A stretch of DNA of 64,000 nt from Pelagicoccus sp. SDUM812002 (GCF_031127835.1 NZ_JARXHX010000012.1:62001-126000), one strand, 5' to 3'; shown: positions 9,468 through 18,991, counted from the first letter of the stretch. Notes: generated by a model not told the origin, from the sequence alone. A program made the numbers and translations.

Positions 9468-10202
9468 ATGAGCGACGCTCCCGCCCCTTTAACTACGCCA
9501 AAAAAGCAAGAGAACTTCTTCGTAAACCTGCTCTGCAATCTCGCGCTACCTATCATGGTGCTAAAGTACGCAAGCGGCGAGGACCGTCTCGGCCCCGTGC
9601 TTGGCTTAGTCGCCGCTTTAGCCTTTCCGGTCGGCTACTTCTTCTACGATCTTTCGCAGCGAAAGAACTACAATGTCATTTCTATGTTCGGCTTCCTCAA
9701 TATCCTACTAACCGGCGGCATCGGCTTAATGGAAGCGGAGCCAAAGTGGGTGGTAATCAAGGAAACCGCAATGCCGCTGATGATTGGAGTCCTTGTCCTG
9801 GCAACAGCGAAACGCAAAAACTCGCTTCTCAAGACCTTTCTCTTCAACGACCAAATCTTTGATGTTGAGAAGATTCAGAGCCACATCGACACCCCGGAGA
9901 AAAAGGCCCAGCTCAACTCTCAATTTAACGTCGCTAACTGGTTGCTTGTATTCAGTTTTCTAATCAGCGCTGCTCTTAACTACGTACTGGCCTCCCTGAT
10001 CGTTAAGAGCCCAGGAGGCACGGAAACCTTCAATCAGGAAATCGCCACCCTCACTTGGGTTTCTTGGCTGGTCATTACCGCTCCCACCATGGCAATCCTG
10101 ATTTATGCCTTGTGGCGACTCGTAAAAGGACTCAAGGAGCTGACAGGGCTCGACTTCGAAGGCCTGCTGCACGAACAGCATACCGCCAAGGCAAAACCGT
10201 AG
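9468..10202 (+). CDS. Multi-pass membrane protein, VC0807-like
   Basis: This 244-residue protein has about six hydrophobic helices, at roughly residues 18-37, 44-61, 71-87, 98-114, 153-177 and 190-215. Between helices 4 and 5 is a charged cytoplasmic-looking loop (FNDQIFDVEKIQSHIDTPEKKAQ). The opening ENFFVNLLCNLALPIMVLKY and the motif GYFFYDLSQRKNYNVISMFG resemble the VC0807 family, whose members are sometimes labelled MFS or septation-A-like without functional evidence. I assign no function. It converges with the DUF4914 gene at 10274. Confidence 0.6.
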   Translation: MSDAPAPLTTPKKQENFFVNLLCNLALPIMVLKYASGEDRLGPVLGLVAALAFPVGYFFYDLSQRKNYNVISMFGFLNILLTGGIGLMEAEPKWVVIKETAMPLMIGVLVLATAKRKNSLLKTFLFNDQIFDVEKIQSHIDTPEKKAQLNSQFNVANWLLVFSFLISAALNYVLASLIVKSPGGTETFNQEIATLTWVSWLVITAPTMAILIYALWRLVKGLKELTGLDFEGLLHEQHTAKAKP

Positions 10203-10210
10203 GGGCGCGA

Positions 10211-10247
10211 ACGAAAAACAGCGGTCCCTCGTAGAGAGGAACCGCTG
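10211..10247 (-). terminator. Rho-independent terminator of the DUF4914 gene
   Basis: The stem 10219-10230 pairs with 10235-10247 (CAGCGG-CCTC against GAGG-CCGCTG, one internal mismatch). Read on the minus strand it is followed by a U-rich run from GAAAAAC at 10212-10219. It lies between two convergent genes. The plus-strand side lacks a T-run, so it mainly serves the minus-strand gene. Confidence 0.65.
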
Positions 10248-10273
10248 CGCAATTCGGAGCAGCTGCGGGACGG

Positions 10274-12187
10274 CTACTTTTTCCTTAGGGTCCCGTTTCC
10301 GAGCAGCTCGTCGTAATCCTGCGCAGAACCGCCTCCAAGGCAGCAGGCGATGATCTTTTGACCAAGCGGGAGCAGATCCGGAGAATCGAAATTGGCCAAC
10401 TCCTTGCGGAAGAAATCATAGAGGATTTCAGCCCCTTTGTCGTAAGCTGCCACGCCGACCTCCGGCTGCGTCTCTACATTGAAGAAACGCGTGCCGATTT
10501 GCCGCGATTCGACCATGATCGATTCCGGGTTCCAACCGAGCAAAGGACAGCGCGATGGATTCACCTGGCCCTCGCTGAACTTCGCTCCATTGCGGCGAGC
10601 GAGGTACTCGCGCGTGATCCATTGCGGCATGAAACTGACTTCCCAAGCGCCTACGTGCTGATTGGGCACGAGGATGTAATTCACTTCGGGCGTATCCACA
10701 ATCTGCTGCAAGATCAGATTTGCCTGGTCGACCCGGCGACCCGTCGCGAACGGCCAATAAGATCCGACGCCTTCAGACGACATCCCTCCGGTGTCGACGA
10801 TACTTGGATTGGCATGGCCGCGCGGAGCTACCAAGCGCCACAGCCACGCCAAAGCGGGTGGCAAAACATGGAACATACCCATGATGCCGTAGCTCGGCTG
10901 GTCCTGTGTACACGGCGGGCAGCGCACCCCAAAGCTTCGGATATCCACCTCAACCGGCTCGTTGAGTATATTTGGAATCGCCTTGCGCGGTACGATGACA
11001 CGCGGGTTCGGACAAGGAGACCCCGGCTCGTCTTCGATGTGCTCCCAGATCAAGGCAGTGCCCTCAGGCTGAGCCTTGATATTCAAGAACAACAAATCCT
11101 CCGTCGGATGGATCGTCAGGCTCTCCAGATTCGGATCGATTCCATAACGATCGATGTGGTTGACGCGTAAGAACCATGCGTCCTCCGCGTCCACAAGCCC
11201 CAGCTTACCCGTCCCGCGATCGAGAGAAGGGTGACAGAGGGCCATATCATCCGTGACCGGATTCAAGTCGCAGGCTTGCGGCAGGCTGATCGAACGAGTC
11301 ACACCCGTGACCACGTTCTTGCCGAGCAACAAGGAACCGTCCACTTGGCGGTGTACCTGCTCGAGCAATTCGCTTTTACCGCCACCACTGGCGCCCTCGT
11401 GGGAAATGACGACGCGGCTGTCGTAAGGAGTCACCACTTCCACAGTCGAACAGTGCATGGTGATCCAATTCTCCTGCTCGCCCAAGTTTAGCAACACTCC
11501 GTAAATCCCCTTTTTCGCGCTGGGTCCCGGATACAAATTGTAGCTGAAAAGCTCGTGCATGCCGTCCAAGCGATTGTGGACAACCACTTGCTTGCCCTCG
11601 AAATGAGTGTGGCGAAACGGAGGAGCCACATAGATGACCGCCTTGGGCGAAAATCCTGCCGGAACCGCTTTTGGCTCGATCATTCCCTGCAGCAGAGCAA
11701 GTCCTAGCGCGAAAAAGCCCGCGTTGGCTGGGGCTACGACGATCGCATCCATACCCTTCCCCGGCAAGCCAGCGCTGAAAGGGAAAACAGCGAGCGGTTG
11801 TTCCGCCAACCAAGCGAAAGTCTCCTCGCGCAGCGGATCGAATGACTTGCCGTAGCGCCCTTCGTAGGTGGGCTTGTCCGTTTTACGCTCGTCACCGATC
11901 ACCATGCAATCCGGATCCCGGCGGCGCATGTACGGATCGAGATAGTTGGCTGCGATACCATTGCTGACCCGGCAGACTTTCGCCTCGACCACGCTTCCCA
12001 TTCCCGGGACGTCGTAGGCGACGTGATGCCACCCCTGTTCATTTGCGTCGCAAAGCGCCAGGGTTCGCAGGTCCTCAATCGACTCGGGAACCACCACCGA
12101 TGGAGCAAGAGAGAGAATCTCGTCCACCTCTGGCGGGAGTTCGAAATTGATGAGAGGATGGGTGAATTTGATGTTTTTCACTTTCAT
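10274..12187 (-). CDS. DUF4914 family protein with PEPCK/HprK-like P-loop
   Basis: This is a large (about 637-residue) protein of unknown function that I recognise as DUF4914-like. A Walker A motif, VVISHEGASGGGKSELLEQV, lies near residue 280. The GxSGxGKSE form is closest to the HPr kinase/PEP carboxykinase type of P-loop. Other conspicuous segments are PFSAGLPGKGMDAIVVAP, IYVAPPFRHTHFEGKQVVVHN, RCPPCTQDQPSYGIMGMFHVLPPALAWLWRLVAPRGHANPS (given in two parts) and YWPFATGRRVDQANLILQQI. The C-terminus CLGGGSAQDYDELL ends the protein. The frame is open to 12214; ATG 12187 (MKVKNIKF) is preferred, though no clear ribosome binding site decides it. It is divergent from an AraC regulator, which probably controls it. 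A kinase or nucleotide-dependent carbohydrate role is only inference. Confidence 0.7.
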   Translation of the reverse strand: MKVKNIKFTHPLINFELPPEVDEILSLAPSVVVPESIEDLRTLALCDANEQGWHHVAYDVPGMGSVVEAKVCRVSNGIAANYLDPYMRRRDPDCMVIGDERKTDKPTYEGRYGKSFDPLREETFAWLAEQPLAVFPFSAGLPGKGMDAIVVAPANAGFFALGLALLQGMIEPKAVPAGFSPKAVIYVAPPFRHTHFEGKQVVVHNRLDGMHELFSYNLYPGPSAKKGIYGVLLNLGEQENWITMHCSTVEVVTPYDSRVVISHEGASGGGKSELLEQVHRQVDGSLLLGKNVVTGVTRSISLPQACDLNPVTDDMALCHPSLDRGTGKLGLVDAEDAWFLRVNHIDRYGIDPNLESLTIHPTEDLLFLNIKAQPEGTALIWEHIEDEPGSPCPNPRVIVPRKAIPNILNEPVEVDIRSFGVRCPPCTQDQPSYGIMGMFHVLPPALAWLWRLVAPRGHANPSIVDTGGMSSEGVGSYWPFATGRRVDQANLILQQIVDTPEVNYILVPNQHVGAWEVSFMPQWITREYLARRNGAKFSEGQVNPSRCPLLGWNPESIMVESRQIGTRFFNVETQPEVGVAAYDKGAEILYDFFRKELANFDSPDLLPLGQKIIACCLGGGSAQDYDELLGNGTLRKK

Positions 12188-12266
12188 AGGAATTAAAGAT
12201 ATCGAATTCCACAATACAGAAAATCTTCGGAAAAGGCTACGCGTATGGCTTCGACTTCACGCATTT

Positions 12267-12278
12267 ATTGACATCAAT
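12267..12278. promoter_or_regulatory. Inverted repeat overlapping a -35-like TTGACA in the DUF4914/araC divergent region
   Basis: ATTGA-CA-TCAAT is a perfect 5+2+5 palindrome. It contains TTGACA (12268-12273) reading toward the AraC gene, followed 17 bases later by GAGATT (12291-12296), a weak -10. If that promoter is real, the araC transcript would begin at or next to its ATG at 12304. The palindrome is placed where it could act as an operator for either gene. Confidence 0.35.
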
Positions 12279-12303
12279 ATCTGAGGTGTAGAGATTTCCG
12301 TAA

Positions 12304-12924
12304 ATGCCCAGACTCGCTCTGCAGCTGCTACATCGAAGACTCGAGCGCTCCCATTTGCTGAATGAGCTCGCGGCGGACGCCCGCATCCTCTTCCGCAAAC
12401 GGCTCCGTTTTCATCCGGAGGGCGAAAAGCTTGGCGCGGACCCATTTACTGTGGAACTGCTGGTGGGCGCAGTTTCGATCGGCCGCCTTTCGCTGACTCC
12501 GCCGCCCCGCAAACTGGAGCAGCCGGCTTACCTGAGGTGGCTCAAACTGGTGGGCCAAGACCTCGCCGAACACTTGAGCTCTCCCCACGGACATGCCCGC
12601 GAAGTCTTACCGGCCCGGATCGCCGAGGCGGCAAACATCATTCGTGAGCGCCATCAGGAGCCACTCAGCCTGGCAGCCGTCGCTAGCGGTGTCGGCATTA
12701 GTCGTGAACGACTGTCCCGCCTTTTCCACGAAACCCTCGGCATCACCTTTTCCGCCTACCTCAACCATGCTCGTCTCGAAACCGCTCGAAAGCTACTCAG
12801 ACAAACCAAGAAACCCGTCACCGAAATCGCCTTCATCAGCGGCTTCCAGTCGCTTTCCCAGTTTCATCGCAGGTTCAAGTCGGCGGAAAGCAAAAGCCCC
12901 TCCGCATACCGCGAAGGGGCTTAA
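12304..12924 (+). CDS. AraC/XylS-family transcriptional regulator
   Basis: The 206-residue protein has a typical C-terminal double helix-turn-helix at about residues 105-204. The first HTH is LSLAAVASGVGISRERLSRLFHE, cited in two parts: LSLAAVASGVGISRER and LSRLFHETLGITFSAYL. The second is PVTEIAFISGFQSLSQFHRRFK, ending SPSAYREG, the family's usual FxxPxxYR end. The N-terminal 100 residues are short for a sensor domain and include VELLVGAVSIGRLSLTPP. That suggests a small ligand-binding domain I cannot name. It is divergent from the DUF4914 gene across about 116 bases, so that gene is the likeliest target. Its last codons overlap the gltA terminator. Confidence 0.88.
   Translation: MPRLALQLLHRRLERSHLLNELAADARILFRKRLRFHPEGEKLGADPFTVELLVGAVSIGRLSLTPPPRKLEQPAYLRWLKLVGQDLAEHLSSPHGHAREVLPARIAEAANIIRERHQEPLSLAAVASGVGISRERLSRLFHETLGITFSAYLNHARLETARKLLRQTKKPVTEIAFISGFQSLSQFHRRFKSAESKSPSAYREGA
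12892..12922 (-). terminator. gltA terminator embedded in the 3' end of the AraC gene
   Basis: AAGCCCCT (12894-12901) pairs perfectly with AGGGGCTT (12915-12922). Read on the minus strand the hairpin runs into TTTTGC. It lies 30 bases past the gltA stop, inside the last ten codons of the convergent AraC gene, so the coding end doubles as a terminator. Confidence 0.75.
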
Positions 12925-12951
12925 TAAAAAACGTGACTCGGCAGGCCGCAA

Positions 12952-14322
12952 TTAGCCGCGACGGTTGTAGTCCGATGGTAAATCGCGCTCCGCTTCGCCT
13001 TGGTACACCTGACGGGGGCGGTTGATCTTGCCCTTCGGAGCCGACGCCACTTCGTGCCAGTTGGCGACCCAACCAGGCATGCGGCCGATGGCGAACATGA
13101 CCGTGAACATGTCGAGCGGGATACCAATCGCTCGCATCATGATACCGGAGTAGAAATCGACGTTCGGGTAGAGGTTGCGGCTGATGAAGTAATCGTCGCT
13201 GAGGGCAGCTTTCTCGAGGTTGCGAGCGATATCGAGGCAAGGATCTTCAGTGCCGAGAGCATCGAGTAGACGCTCGCAGGCTTTGCCTATGATCTTGGCT
13301 CGCGGGTCAAAATTCTTGTAGACGCGGTGGCCAAAGCCCATGAGCCGCTTGCCGCTGCTGCCGCTCTTTGCTTCTTCGATGAAGCGGCTACCGTCGTCGC
13401 CTTCCGCGTGGATCGATTCAAGCATCTTGATGACACCCATGTTGGCCCCACCGTGCAGCGGCCCCCACAGAGCACAAACGCCCGCAGTGATCGAGGCAAA
13501 GAGGTTGGCTCCACTGGAGCCGACCATGCGGACGGTAGAGGTCGAGCAGTTTTGCTCGTGATCTGCGTGCAAGAGAAGTATCAAGTCGAGAGCTTCAGCG
13601 ACCTCCTTGGGACCTTCGTACTCGTCGTTCGGACTGGAGAACATCAGGTGAAGGAAATTCTCGGCGTAGCTGAGGTCCTTCTTGGGATAGTTGATCGGAA
13701 GGCCGTTGGAAATGCGGTAGGACATGGCCGCAACGGTCATCACCTTGGAGATAGCTGAAGCGCAAGATTGGTCGAAGTTCTCCAGATCAAGATCGCGATC
13801 GTTAGTGGATAGCTCCGGATAGTAGCTGCTCAGGGAGCCCATCATCGATGTTAGGATGGACATCGGGTGAGCGGAAGGGGGGAACGCCTCGAACTGGCGA
13901 ACCATGCGCGTATCGATGTTGCAGGTCTTTATCAGTTCGCGCAGGAATTCGCGACGCTGCTCATCCGTCGGGAGCTCTCCGTAAATGATGAGGTAGGAGG
14001 AATCGATAAAATCGGACTTCTCTGCAACTTGCTCGATCGGGTAACCGCGGTAGCGAAGAATCCCCTTTTCGCCATTGATAAATGTGATCTCACTTTGGCA
14101 AGAGCCTGTGTTCCCAAAACCTTCGTCAAAGGTGATGTAACCGGTCTGCGCACGCAGGGTGCGCAGATCGATTGCTTTCTCGTTCGCAGTTCCCTCAATA
14201 ATGGGGAAGGCAAGTTCAGTGTCGTCGATTTTGAGAATGGCCTCTTTGCTCATTGTCTGGCTGAAGTCAGGTTTGTGGATCTTGGCGTAATACGAATCGG
14301 GAAGCCCGATTTGAAGAAACAT
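12952..14322 (-). CDS. gltA: Citrate synthase
   Basis: Citrate synthase condenses oxaloacetate and acetyl-CoA, the entry step of the TCA cycle. The hexameric bacterial-type features are present: [46 protein letters not shown] with a catalytic His, [14 protein letters not shown], and a catalytic Asp in [10 protein letters not shown]. The start at 14322 (MFLQIGLPD) has a strong ribosome binding site AAGGAGG 11 bases upstream, giving 456 residues. The alternative ATG at 14253 ([11 protein letters not shown]) looks more like a family N-terminus but lacks a visible site, so the choice is open. It appears to be monocistronic, with its own promoter and terminator. Confidence 0.96.
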   Translation of the reverse strand: MFLQIGLPDSYYAKIHKPDFSQTMSKEAILKIDDTELAFPIIEGTANEKAIDLRTLRAQTGYITFDEGFGNTGSCQSEITFINGEKGILRYRGYPIEQVAEKSDFIDSSYLIIYGELPTDEQRREFLRELIKTCNIDTRMVRQFEAFPPSAHPMSILTSMMGSLSSYYPELSTNDRDLDLENFDQSCASAISKVMTVAAMSYRISNGLPINYPKKDLSYAENFLHLMFSSPNDEYEGPKEVAEALDLILLLHADHEQNCSTSTVRMVGSSGANLFASITAGVCALWGPLHGGANMGVIKMLESIHAEGDDGSRFIEEAKSGSSGKRLMGFGHRVYKNFDPRAKIIGKACERLLDALGTEDPCLDIARNLEKAALSDDYFISRNLYPNVDFYSGIMMRAIGIPLDMFTVMFAIGRMPGWVANWHEVASAPKGKINRPRQVYQGEAERDLPSDYNRRG

Positions 14323-14373
14323 AACTAATTAGCCCTCCTTACCAACCTTGTAAAGGGCAGGCTAAGGCGAATC

Positions 14374-14402
14374 TAAATATTAGCTAAACTACAGCTTCTC
14401 AA
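14374..14402 (-). promoter_or_regulatory. Putative sigma-70-type promoter of gltA
   Basis: On the minus strand TTGAGA (14402-14397), a 17-base spacer and TATTTA (14379-14374) lie about 50 bases upstream of the 14322 start. Both boxes are close to consensus and the spacing is ideal. It sits in the short gap after hisH, which supports gltA having its own transcript. Confidence 0.5.
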
Positions 14403-14415
14403 CAATTTCGCTAAT

Positions 14416-15039
14416 CTACGAGCATTGCGCCACGAAGTTGGCGTACAGCTGCAACCCCTTGGCTTGGCTTTTCTCTGGATGGAACTGGCTCGCCACTAAG
14501 GAACCGACTGCAACCGAGCTGGCAAACTCGCCATCATAGTCTGTGGTAGTCAGGGCGATCGACGGATCCTCGGGCTGGATGTGGTAGCTGTGCACAAAAT
14601 AGAATCGATCGTTTTCAGCATCGAGTTCGGCCCAATATGGAGAGCCGGGCTGCACCAACTTTGCATGGTTCCAGCCCATGTGGGGGATGGTAAGGCCTGG
14701 ACGCGACTTGAAGCGGACGACCTGGCCCGGCAAAACGCCAAGCCCCGTAACATTGTCCTCTTCCGAATGCTCGAAAAGAGCCTGCAAGCCAAGGCACACA
14801 CCCATGAACGGGCGCTCCTCCTTGACCCAAGAATGGATGAGATCGTCGAATTTGACGGCCTTTAGTCCTTCCACGCAGTCGCGCAAGGCGCCGACGCCGG
14901 GCAGGATCAAACCGTCTGCCTCACCGACTTCGTCAGGAGTGGCTACGATTCGCGGCTTGGCACCAATCTTCAGTAGAGCGTTTTCCACGCTGCGAAGATT
15001 GCCCATGCCGTAGTTGATAACTGCAATGTCTTTGCTCAC
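14416..15039 (-). CDS. hisH: Imidazole glycerol phosphate synthase, glutaminase subunit
   Basis: HisH hydrolyses glutamine and channels ammonia to HisF to make imidazole glycerol phosphate and AICAR in histidine synthesis. At 207 residues it is a class I amidotransferase with LPGVGALRDC, nucleophile Cys82 in GVCLGLQALF, and His187/Glu189 in QFHPEKSQ. It starts with GTG at 15039. It is the last his gene of the run; hisF and hisA are not in this window. The 95-base gap to hisB holds no other gene. Confidence 0.96.
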   Translation of the reverse strand: MSKDIAVINYGMGNLRSVENALLKIGAKPRIVATPDEVGEADGLILPGVGALRDCVEGLKAVKFDDLIHSWVKEERPFMGVCLGLQALFEHSEEDNVTGLGVLPGQVVRFKSRPGLTIPHMGWNHAKLVQPGSPYWAELDAENDRFYFVHSYHIQPEDPSIALTTTDYDGEFASSVAVGSLVASQFHPEKSQAKGLQLYANFVAQCS

Positions 15040-15134
15040 TAGTTAGTAGATCGTTCAGATAACGCGTCTTCTATGAAGACGCTAATCGATTCGAGGGCAA
15101 ACCACCTTTGAACAAGGCGGTTTAACATTTCTAA

Positions 15135-15731
15135 TCAAAGCACTCCCTTAGTCGACGGAAGGCGGCCTTCCATGCGGGGGTCCACTGTAGATGCTGCATC
15201 GATGGCGCGAGCCATGCACTTGAAGATGCTCTCCACGATGTGGTGAGGTTCTTCTCCATACTCTAGTTCGATGTGTAGATTCGATCCCAAGGTATTCGAA
15301 AAGGCGCGACAAAATTCCTTGATCAGGATGATATTAAAATCCCGCACGTAGTTGGTCGGCGACTTCACATCGTATTGGAGAAAAGGACGATTACCCAGAT
15401 CGATAGCAACACGCATAAGACACTCATCCATAGGCAGGATGAAGAATCCGTAGCGCGTGATGCCCGACTTATCGCCAAGAGCTTGTTTAAAGAGATCGCC
15501 AAGCACGATTCCTACATCCTCTACAGTGTGGTGATAGTCGACATCGATATCGCCTTCCGCCTTTACCGTCAGGTCGAAGAGACCGTGACCAGCGAACAGA
15601 GTTAGCATGTGATCGAAGAACGGGATGCCTGTATCGATTTTGGCAATACCTGTTCCATCGATGTTCAGCTCCGCTTCGATCGAAGTTTCCTTCGTCGTGC
15701 GCTTGAGGGATGCTATGCGTTCTTCAGCCAT
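15135..15731 (-). CDS. hisB: Imidazoleglycerol-phosphate dehydratase
   Basis: This monofunctional 198-residue HisB performs the sixth step of histidine synthesis, dehydrating imidazole glycerol phosphate. The metal-binding His-rich signatures are present: [34 protein letters not shown] and the C-terminal [17 protein letters not shown]. There is no fused histidinol-phosphatase domain. Its start lies inside the end of hisC (19-base overlap), so translation of the two is probably coupled. Confidence 0.97.
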   Translation of the reverse strand: MAEERIASLKRTTKETSIEAELNIDGTGIAKIDTGIPFFDHMLTLFAGHGLFDLTVKAEGDIDVDYHHTVEDVGIVLGDLFKQALGDKSGITRYGFFILPMDECLMRVAIDLGNRPFLQYDVKSPTNYVRDFNIILIKEFCRAFSNTLGSNLHIELEYGEEPHHIVESIFKCMARAIDAASTVDPRMEGRLPSTKGVL

Positions 15732-16810
15732 TTTTGGATGGTTTCGCTCACTCGGAGCATTTGATCTTCGTCGCCCACACTGATTCGCAAAAAGGACTCA
15801 GTCAAGGGGTTGGAAGGGAAATAGCGGATTAGGATTTTATTCGCTTTAAGATACTCGAAGAGCTCCTGAGCCACTTTCGGGCCAGCTTCTCCAGCTGCGT
15901 TGCGCGGCTCGACAAAGAGGAAGTTAGACTGAGAAGGATAACAGAACCAGCCGAGCTTCTCCCACTCGGCGCGATAGTAGTCACGTGTGCGGCAGATCTT
16001 CTCGGCAACCGCCTTCAGATAACGTTGGTCCTTCAATGCTGCAAGTCCGCCCGCTTGCGATAGGCGGTTCACGTTGTAGCTATCGCGAACGCGATCGAGA
16101 AGGGAGATGACATCCTTGTCAGCAAGGCCATAGCCTAAACGCAGACCCGCTAAGCCGTAAGACTTGGAGAAAGTCCGCGTAACCACCAGATTGCGGTACT
16201 TAGCCAGTAGCTCAGTCGCGTTCTCCTCGGCAAAGTCCGCATAGGCTTCGTCCACCACGACGATCCCTTCGAAGGTCTCGATCAGGCGGGACAGGTCCGC
16301 ATTGGAAAACCCAACTCCGGTAGGAGCGTTCGGTGAGGTGACGAAGAGAATCTTTGCCTCGATTTTTGCCAAGGCGTCGAAGGGCAATTTCATCGAGCGA
16401 TCGAACGGGACCTCAACAGTCCCCGTACCCTGAATACCGCAAAGTACTGGATACAGTGAATAGCTCGGCAACAAATATCCAGCCGGACTTTCCTGAGCAA
16501 AGGCCCGTACCAGAAGATTTAAGATGTCGTCAGAGCCATTTCCGAAAATAACTTGTTCCGATGAGACTCCATGCAGCTTCGCCGCTTCTTCGCGCAAGGC
16601 ATCGCTACGCGGATCGGGATAGAGGCGCAGCGCATCGCCCATAGCCTCCTTTATCGCAGCTTCCACTGCAGGACTGGGTGGATAAGGATTTTCGTTAGTG
16701 TTGATCTTTACCCAACCGTCGCCTTTCGGCTGAAACCCAGGTGTATAGCCGCGAAGCTTCTGGATGTGAGGCAACGCGTATTCAAAAGGTGAATTCGTTA
16801 AACTCATCAT
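15713..16810 (-). CDS. hisC: Histidinol-phosphate aminotransferase
   Basis: HisC transfers an amino group from glutamate to imidazole acetol phosphate, using PLP. The 365-residue fold-type I enzyme shows [42 protein letters not shown] and [18 protein letters not shown] with the PLP lysine at about 216. Two ATGs stand in tandem at 16810 and 16807. The first overlaps the hisD stop (ATGA-type overlap), so the hisD-hisC-hisB run is tightly packed. Confidence 0.96.
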   Translation of the reverse strand: MMSLTNSPFEYALPHIQKLRGYTPGFQPKGDGWVKINTNENPYPPSPAVEAAIKEAMGDALRLYPDPRSDALREEAAKLHGVSSEQVIFGNGSDDILNLLVRAFAQESPAGYLLPSYSLYPVLCGIQGTGTVEVPFDRSMKLPFDALAKIEAKILFVTSPNAPTGVGFSNADLSRLIETFEGIVVVDEAYADFAEENATELLAKYRNLVVTRTFSKSYGLAGLRLGYGLADKDVISLLDRVRDSYNVNRLSQAGGLAALKDQRYLKAVAEKICRTRDYYRAEWEKLGWFCYPSQSNFLFVEPRNAAGEAGPKVAQELFEYLKANKILIRYFPSNPLTESFLRISVGDEDQMLRVSETIQKWLKNA

Positions 16811-18099
16811 TTTCTCCCAAGTCGAGAGCTGACGGAACGGCCATGCCCTTCCAATCCTTCCATTCTCGCAAACGCTTCTACCGTGGCAGCTGCGCTGCCC
16901 AAAGCAGACTTAGTGTAGCGAACGAGACTGGAGCGACGCATGAAGTCGCTGATCTGCAATCCACTGAAGTGACGACCTGAGCGGCCAGTCGGCAATTCAT
17001 GGCTGGGGCCTGCTACGAAGTCACCCAAAGCTGTAGCCGACCAAGCTCCCTGCATGATCGCACCGGCCGTCGTAATCGATTTAATCAAATTGTTGAATTG
17101 CTTGGGATCGACCTCGAGCTCCATGTGCTCCGGAGCCACGTAGTTAGCGACCGCCGCCGCTTCGTCGTAGTCCTTTACGACCACGGAAAAGAAGCCGTCT
17201 TTGAGCACGGACTTGATAGCGTCCTTACGCGGCAAACTTTTGATCTGCTCGCGAATTGCAGAGCGTATGGACTTGGTCTTTTCCCTAGAAAGACTTACCA
17301 GAAAAATCTTTTCGCGGCCGGATCCGTGTTCAGCTTGGGCGAGGAGATCGGACGCGACAAAATCCGCATCCGCATGATCGTCGGCGATCACCAGCAACTC
17401 GCTAGGACCCGGCAAGAGATCCACGCCCACAGTGCCAAAGACTTGGCGCTTTGCCTCTACGACAAAAGCGTTCCCCGGGCCAAAGACCTTGAGCACGGGC
17501 TTGATGCACTCCGTGCCGTATGCAGCTGCGCCTATAGCCATGATGCCACCAAAACGATAGGCTTCGGTTACGCCGGACAAATACATAGCAGCCAGGCAAC
17601 CGTCGTTCACTTTTCCGTCTGGACCGCAAGGAGTGAAGGCAACAATTTCCGTTACTCCGGCCAATTTGGCAAGGGCAGCAGTCATGACAACGGTCGAGAC
17701 GAGGTCACGGGGAATGTAGAGGCCTACCCTTTCGAGCGGGTAAAAGCGCTCTCCGATGGTGGCGCCATGAGCGTTCTTGGCGGTCCAAGACTTCGGCAGT
17801 GCGTGCTTATGGAATTCAGTCACGGAAGCGACCGCATCTTTGATCGCTCGGACGTCTTCCTTTGGAAGACGTCGCACTGCCGCTTTCATTTCGTCGCGGC
17901 TGATGCTGAACGCTCCGGGCTCGATCGTCACCTTGTCGATGCGTTTGAGGGCTTTCGCGATGCCTGCGTCTCCTTGTTCTCGGACTTCTCCAAGCACAGA
18001 AGAAACGGTATCTACGATCGACTGAGGTACCTCAGCTGATTTGCAGAAAGCGGAAAGCTTATCCCAAAAGGTTCGTGAACTGTAGGCCAAGTCTGCCAT
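16807..18099 (-). CDS. hisD: Histidinol dehydrogenase
   Basis: HisD oxidises L-histidinol to histidine in two NAD-dependent steps, using a zinc ion. The protein (about 430 residues) shows ERFYPLERVGLYIPRD, VVMTAALAKLAGV, AYRFGGIMAIGAAAYGT, KVFGPGN, DLLPGPSELLVIADDHADADFVASDLL (cited as two family blocks) and the C-terminal AGPSHELPTGR zinc-site segment. The frame is open to a TTG at 18135, but ATG 18099 (MADLAYSS) fits the usual length. It is the first his gene, with a LolA-like gene immediately upstream. Confidence 0.95.
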   Translation of the reverse strand: MADLAYSSRTFWDKLSAFCKSAEVPQSIVDTVSSVLGEVREQGDAGIAKALKRIDKVTIEPGAFSISRDEMKAAVRRLPKEDVRAIKDAVASVTEFHKHALPKSWTAKNAHGATIGERFYPLERVGLYIPRDLVSTVVMTAALAKLAGVTEIVAFTPCGPDGKVNDGCLAAMYLSGVTEAYRFGGIMAIGAAAYGTECIKPVLKVFGPGNAFVVEAKRQVFGTVGVDLLPGPSELLVIADDHADADFVASDLLAQAEHGSGREKIFLVSLSREKTKSIRSAIREQIKSLPRKDAIKSVLKDGFFSVVVKDYDEAAAVANYVAPEHMELEVDPKQFNNLIKSITTAGAIMQGAWSATALGDFVAGPSHELPTGRSGRHFSGLQISDFMRRSSLVRYTKSALGSAAATVEAFARMEGLEGHGRSVSSRLGRK

Positions 18100-18153
18100 G
18101 GCGACACTTTTGCTGTGCGCATTCGTGCAAGGCAAAGAGAAAGTTACGCTTCC

Positions 18154-18930
18154 CTACTCTCCAACGACCGGAACGCGGAAGCGCTCCAAATCGATGTCGG
18201 AGTTGATCTCAGCCTTCGAGTAAGAAATCTCCATGGTCGATTCCCCATATTGGGAAACGTAGGTTACAAGCACCTTTTTTGGGAAACGAACGCCTTCGAC
18301 TTCGAGGTCATCTTCGTAGGTGAAGACCATTCCCTTCGAGCTCTGCATGAACATCACTCGCCCCGTTTCGGGATCAAAGTAGCGACGGAACCAGATGCGA
18401 TCGCTGTAGACGTAGTTCAGAATGACAGCTGACTTTCCACGGACCTTACCCTTACCGACGAATTCGATACGTCCATTGCGAGTCTTGGGAGTTTTCAAGA
18501 AACCGAGACTATCCGCTATCGTAGCCTCCAAGTGACGCAACTCCTCTACTTCGTAGAAGCTTAGAGAATAAGCCCCAGGCTCTTGGAAGTTCTCCAGCTT
18601 ACGCCAAGCACTCGTTGGATTGAGCGTAGAGGTTTCGCGGATACCGCCGATCGAGGAGACGAACTGGTAGTACCCTGGCTTCTTCATAACCGATTCGACG
18701 GTTCCCGACTGGCCTCCCGCATGCACGAGGACTCCTTCGAAACGTACCGACTCAATCGCATTCAACTTGGAATCTCCTCCCATGTACTCACGACCGAGCG
18801 CTACCGTTTCCTCGATGATCTTCGCCTTTTCCGCATCGGAAAGCTCCGAAGCCGTTTGGGCAGAAAGATTGAGCACGAGCAAACCGAGTGCTGCGACTGC
18901 TAGAAAGCTTTTGGGGGGAAATCGTTTCAT
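18154..18930 (-). CDS. Exported LolA-like (outer-membrane lipoprotein carrier-like) protein
   Basis: This protein of about 258 residues has a clear signal peptide (MKRFPPKSFLAVAALGLLVLNLSA). It is followed by a predicted beta-rich domain resembling the LolA/LolB-type half-barrel, as in hypothetical proteins with ESVRFEGVLVHAGG, SVMKKPGYYQFVSSIGG, YFDPETGRVMFMQ and the C-terminal SDIDLERFRVP. That last pattern is common in LolA-like proteins of unknown cargo. ATG 18930 is chosen over the more upstream 18963 because the signal peptide starts there. It stands upstream of hisD and may share its transcript, though a functional link to histidine synthesis is not expected. Confidence 0.6.
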   Translation of the reverse strand: MKRFPPKSFLAVAALGLLVLNLSAQTASELSDAEKAKIIEETVALGREYMGGDSKLNAIESVRFEGVLVHAGGQSGTVESVMKKPGYYQFVSSIGGIRETSTLNPTSAWRKLENFQEPGAYSLSFYEVEELRHLEATIADSLGFLKTPKTRNGRIEFVGKGKVRGKSAVILNYVYSDRIWFRRYFDPETGRVMFMQSSKGMVFTYEDDLEVEGVRFPKKVLVTYVSQYGESTMEISYSKAEINSDIDLERFRVPVVGE

Positions 18931-18961
18931 AGGATAGATGGGGCTGGAGGTCTGAAGATTC

Positions 18962-18991
18962 AAAAGCGGAGCAGGTCATCTCCCGCTCCGC
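18962..18991 (-). terminator. guaA terminator
   Basis: GCGGAGC (18966-18972) pairs perfectly with GCTCCGC (18985-18991). On the minus strand the stem is followed directly by TTTTG. It lies about 30 bases past the guaA stop and separates it from the LolA-like/his unit. Confidence 0.75.

Noticed and set aside
16999-18039. A 346-codon plus-strand frame opposite hisD
   Set aside because: It is the complement of a complete hisD with all signatures; no independent support.
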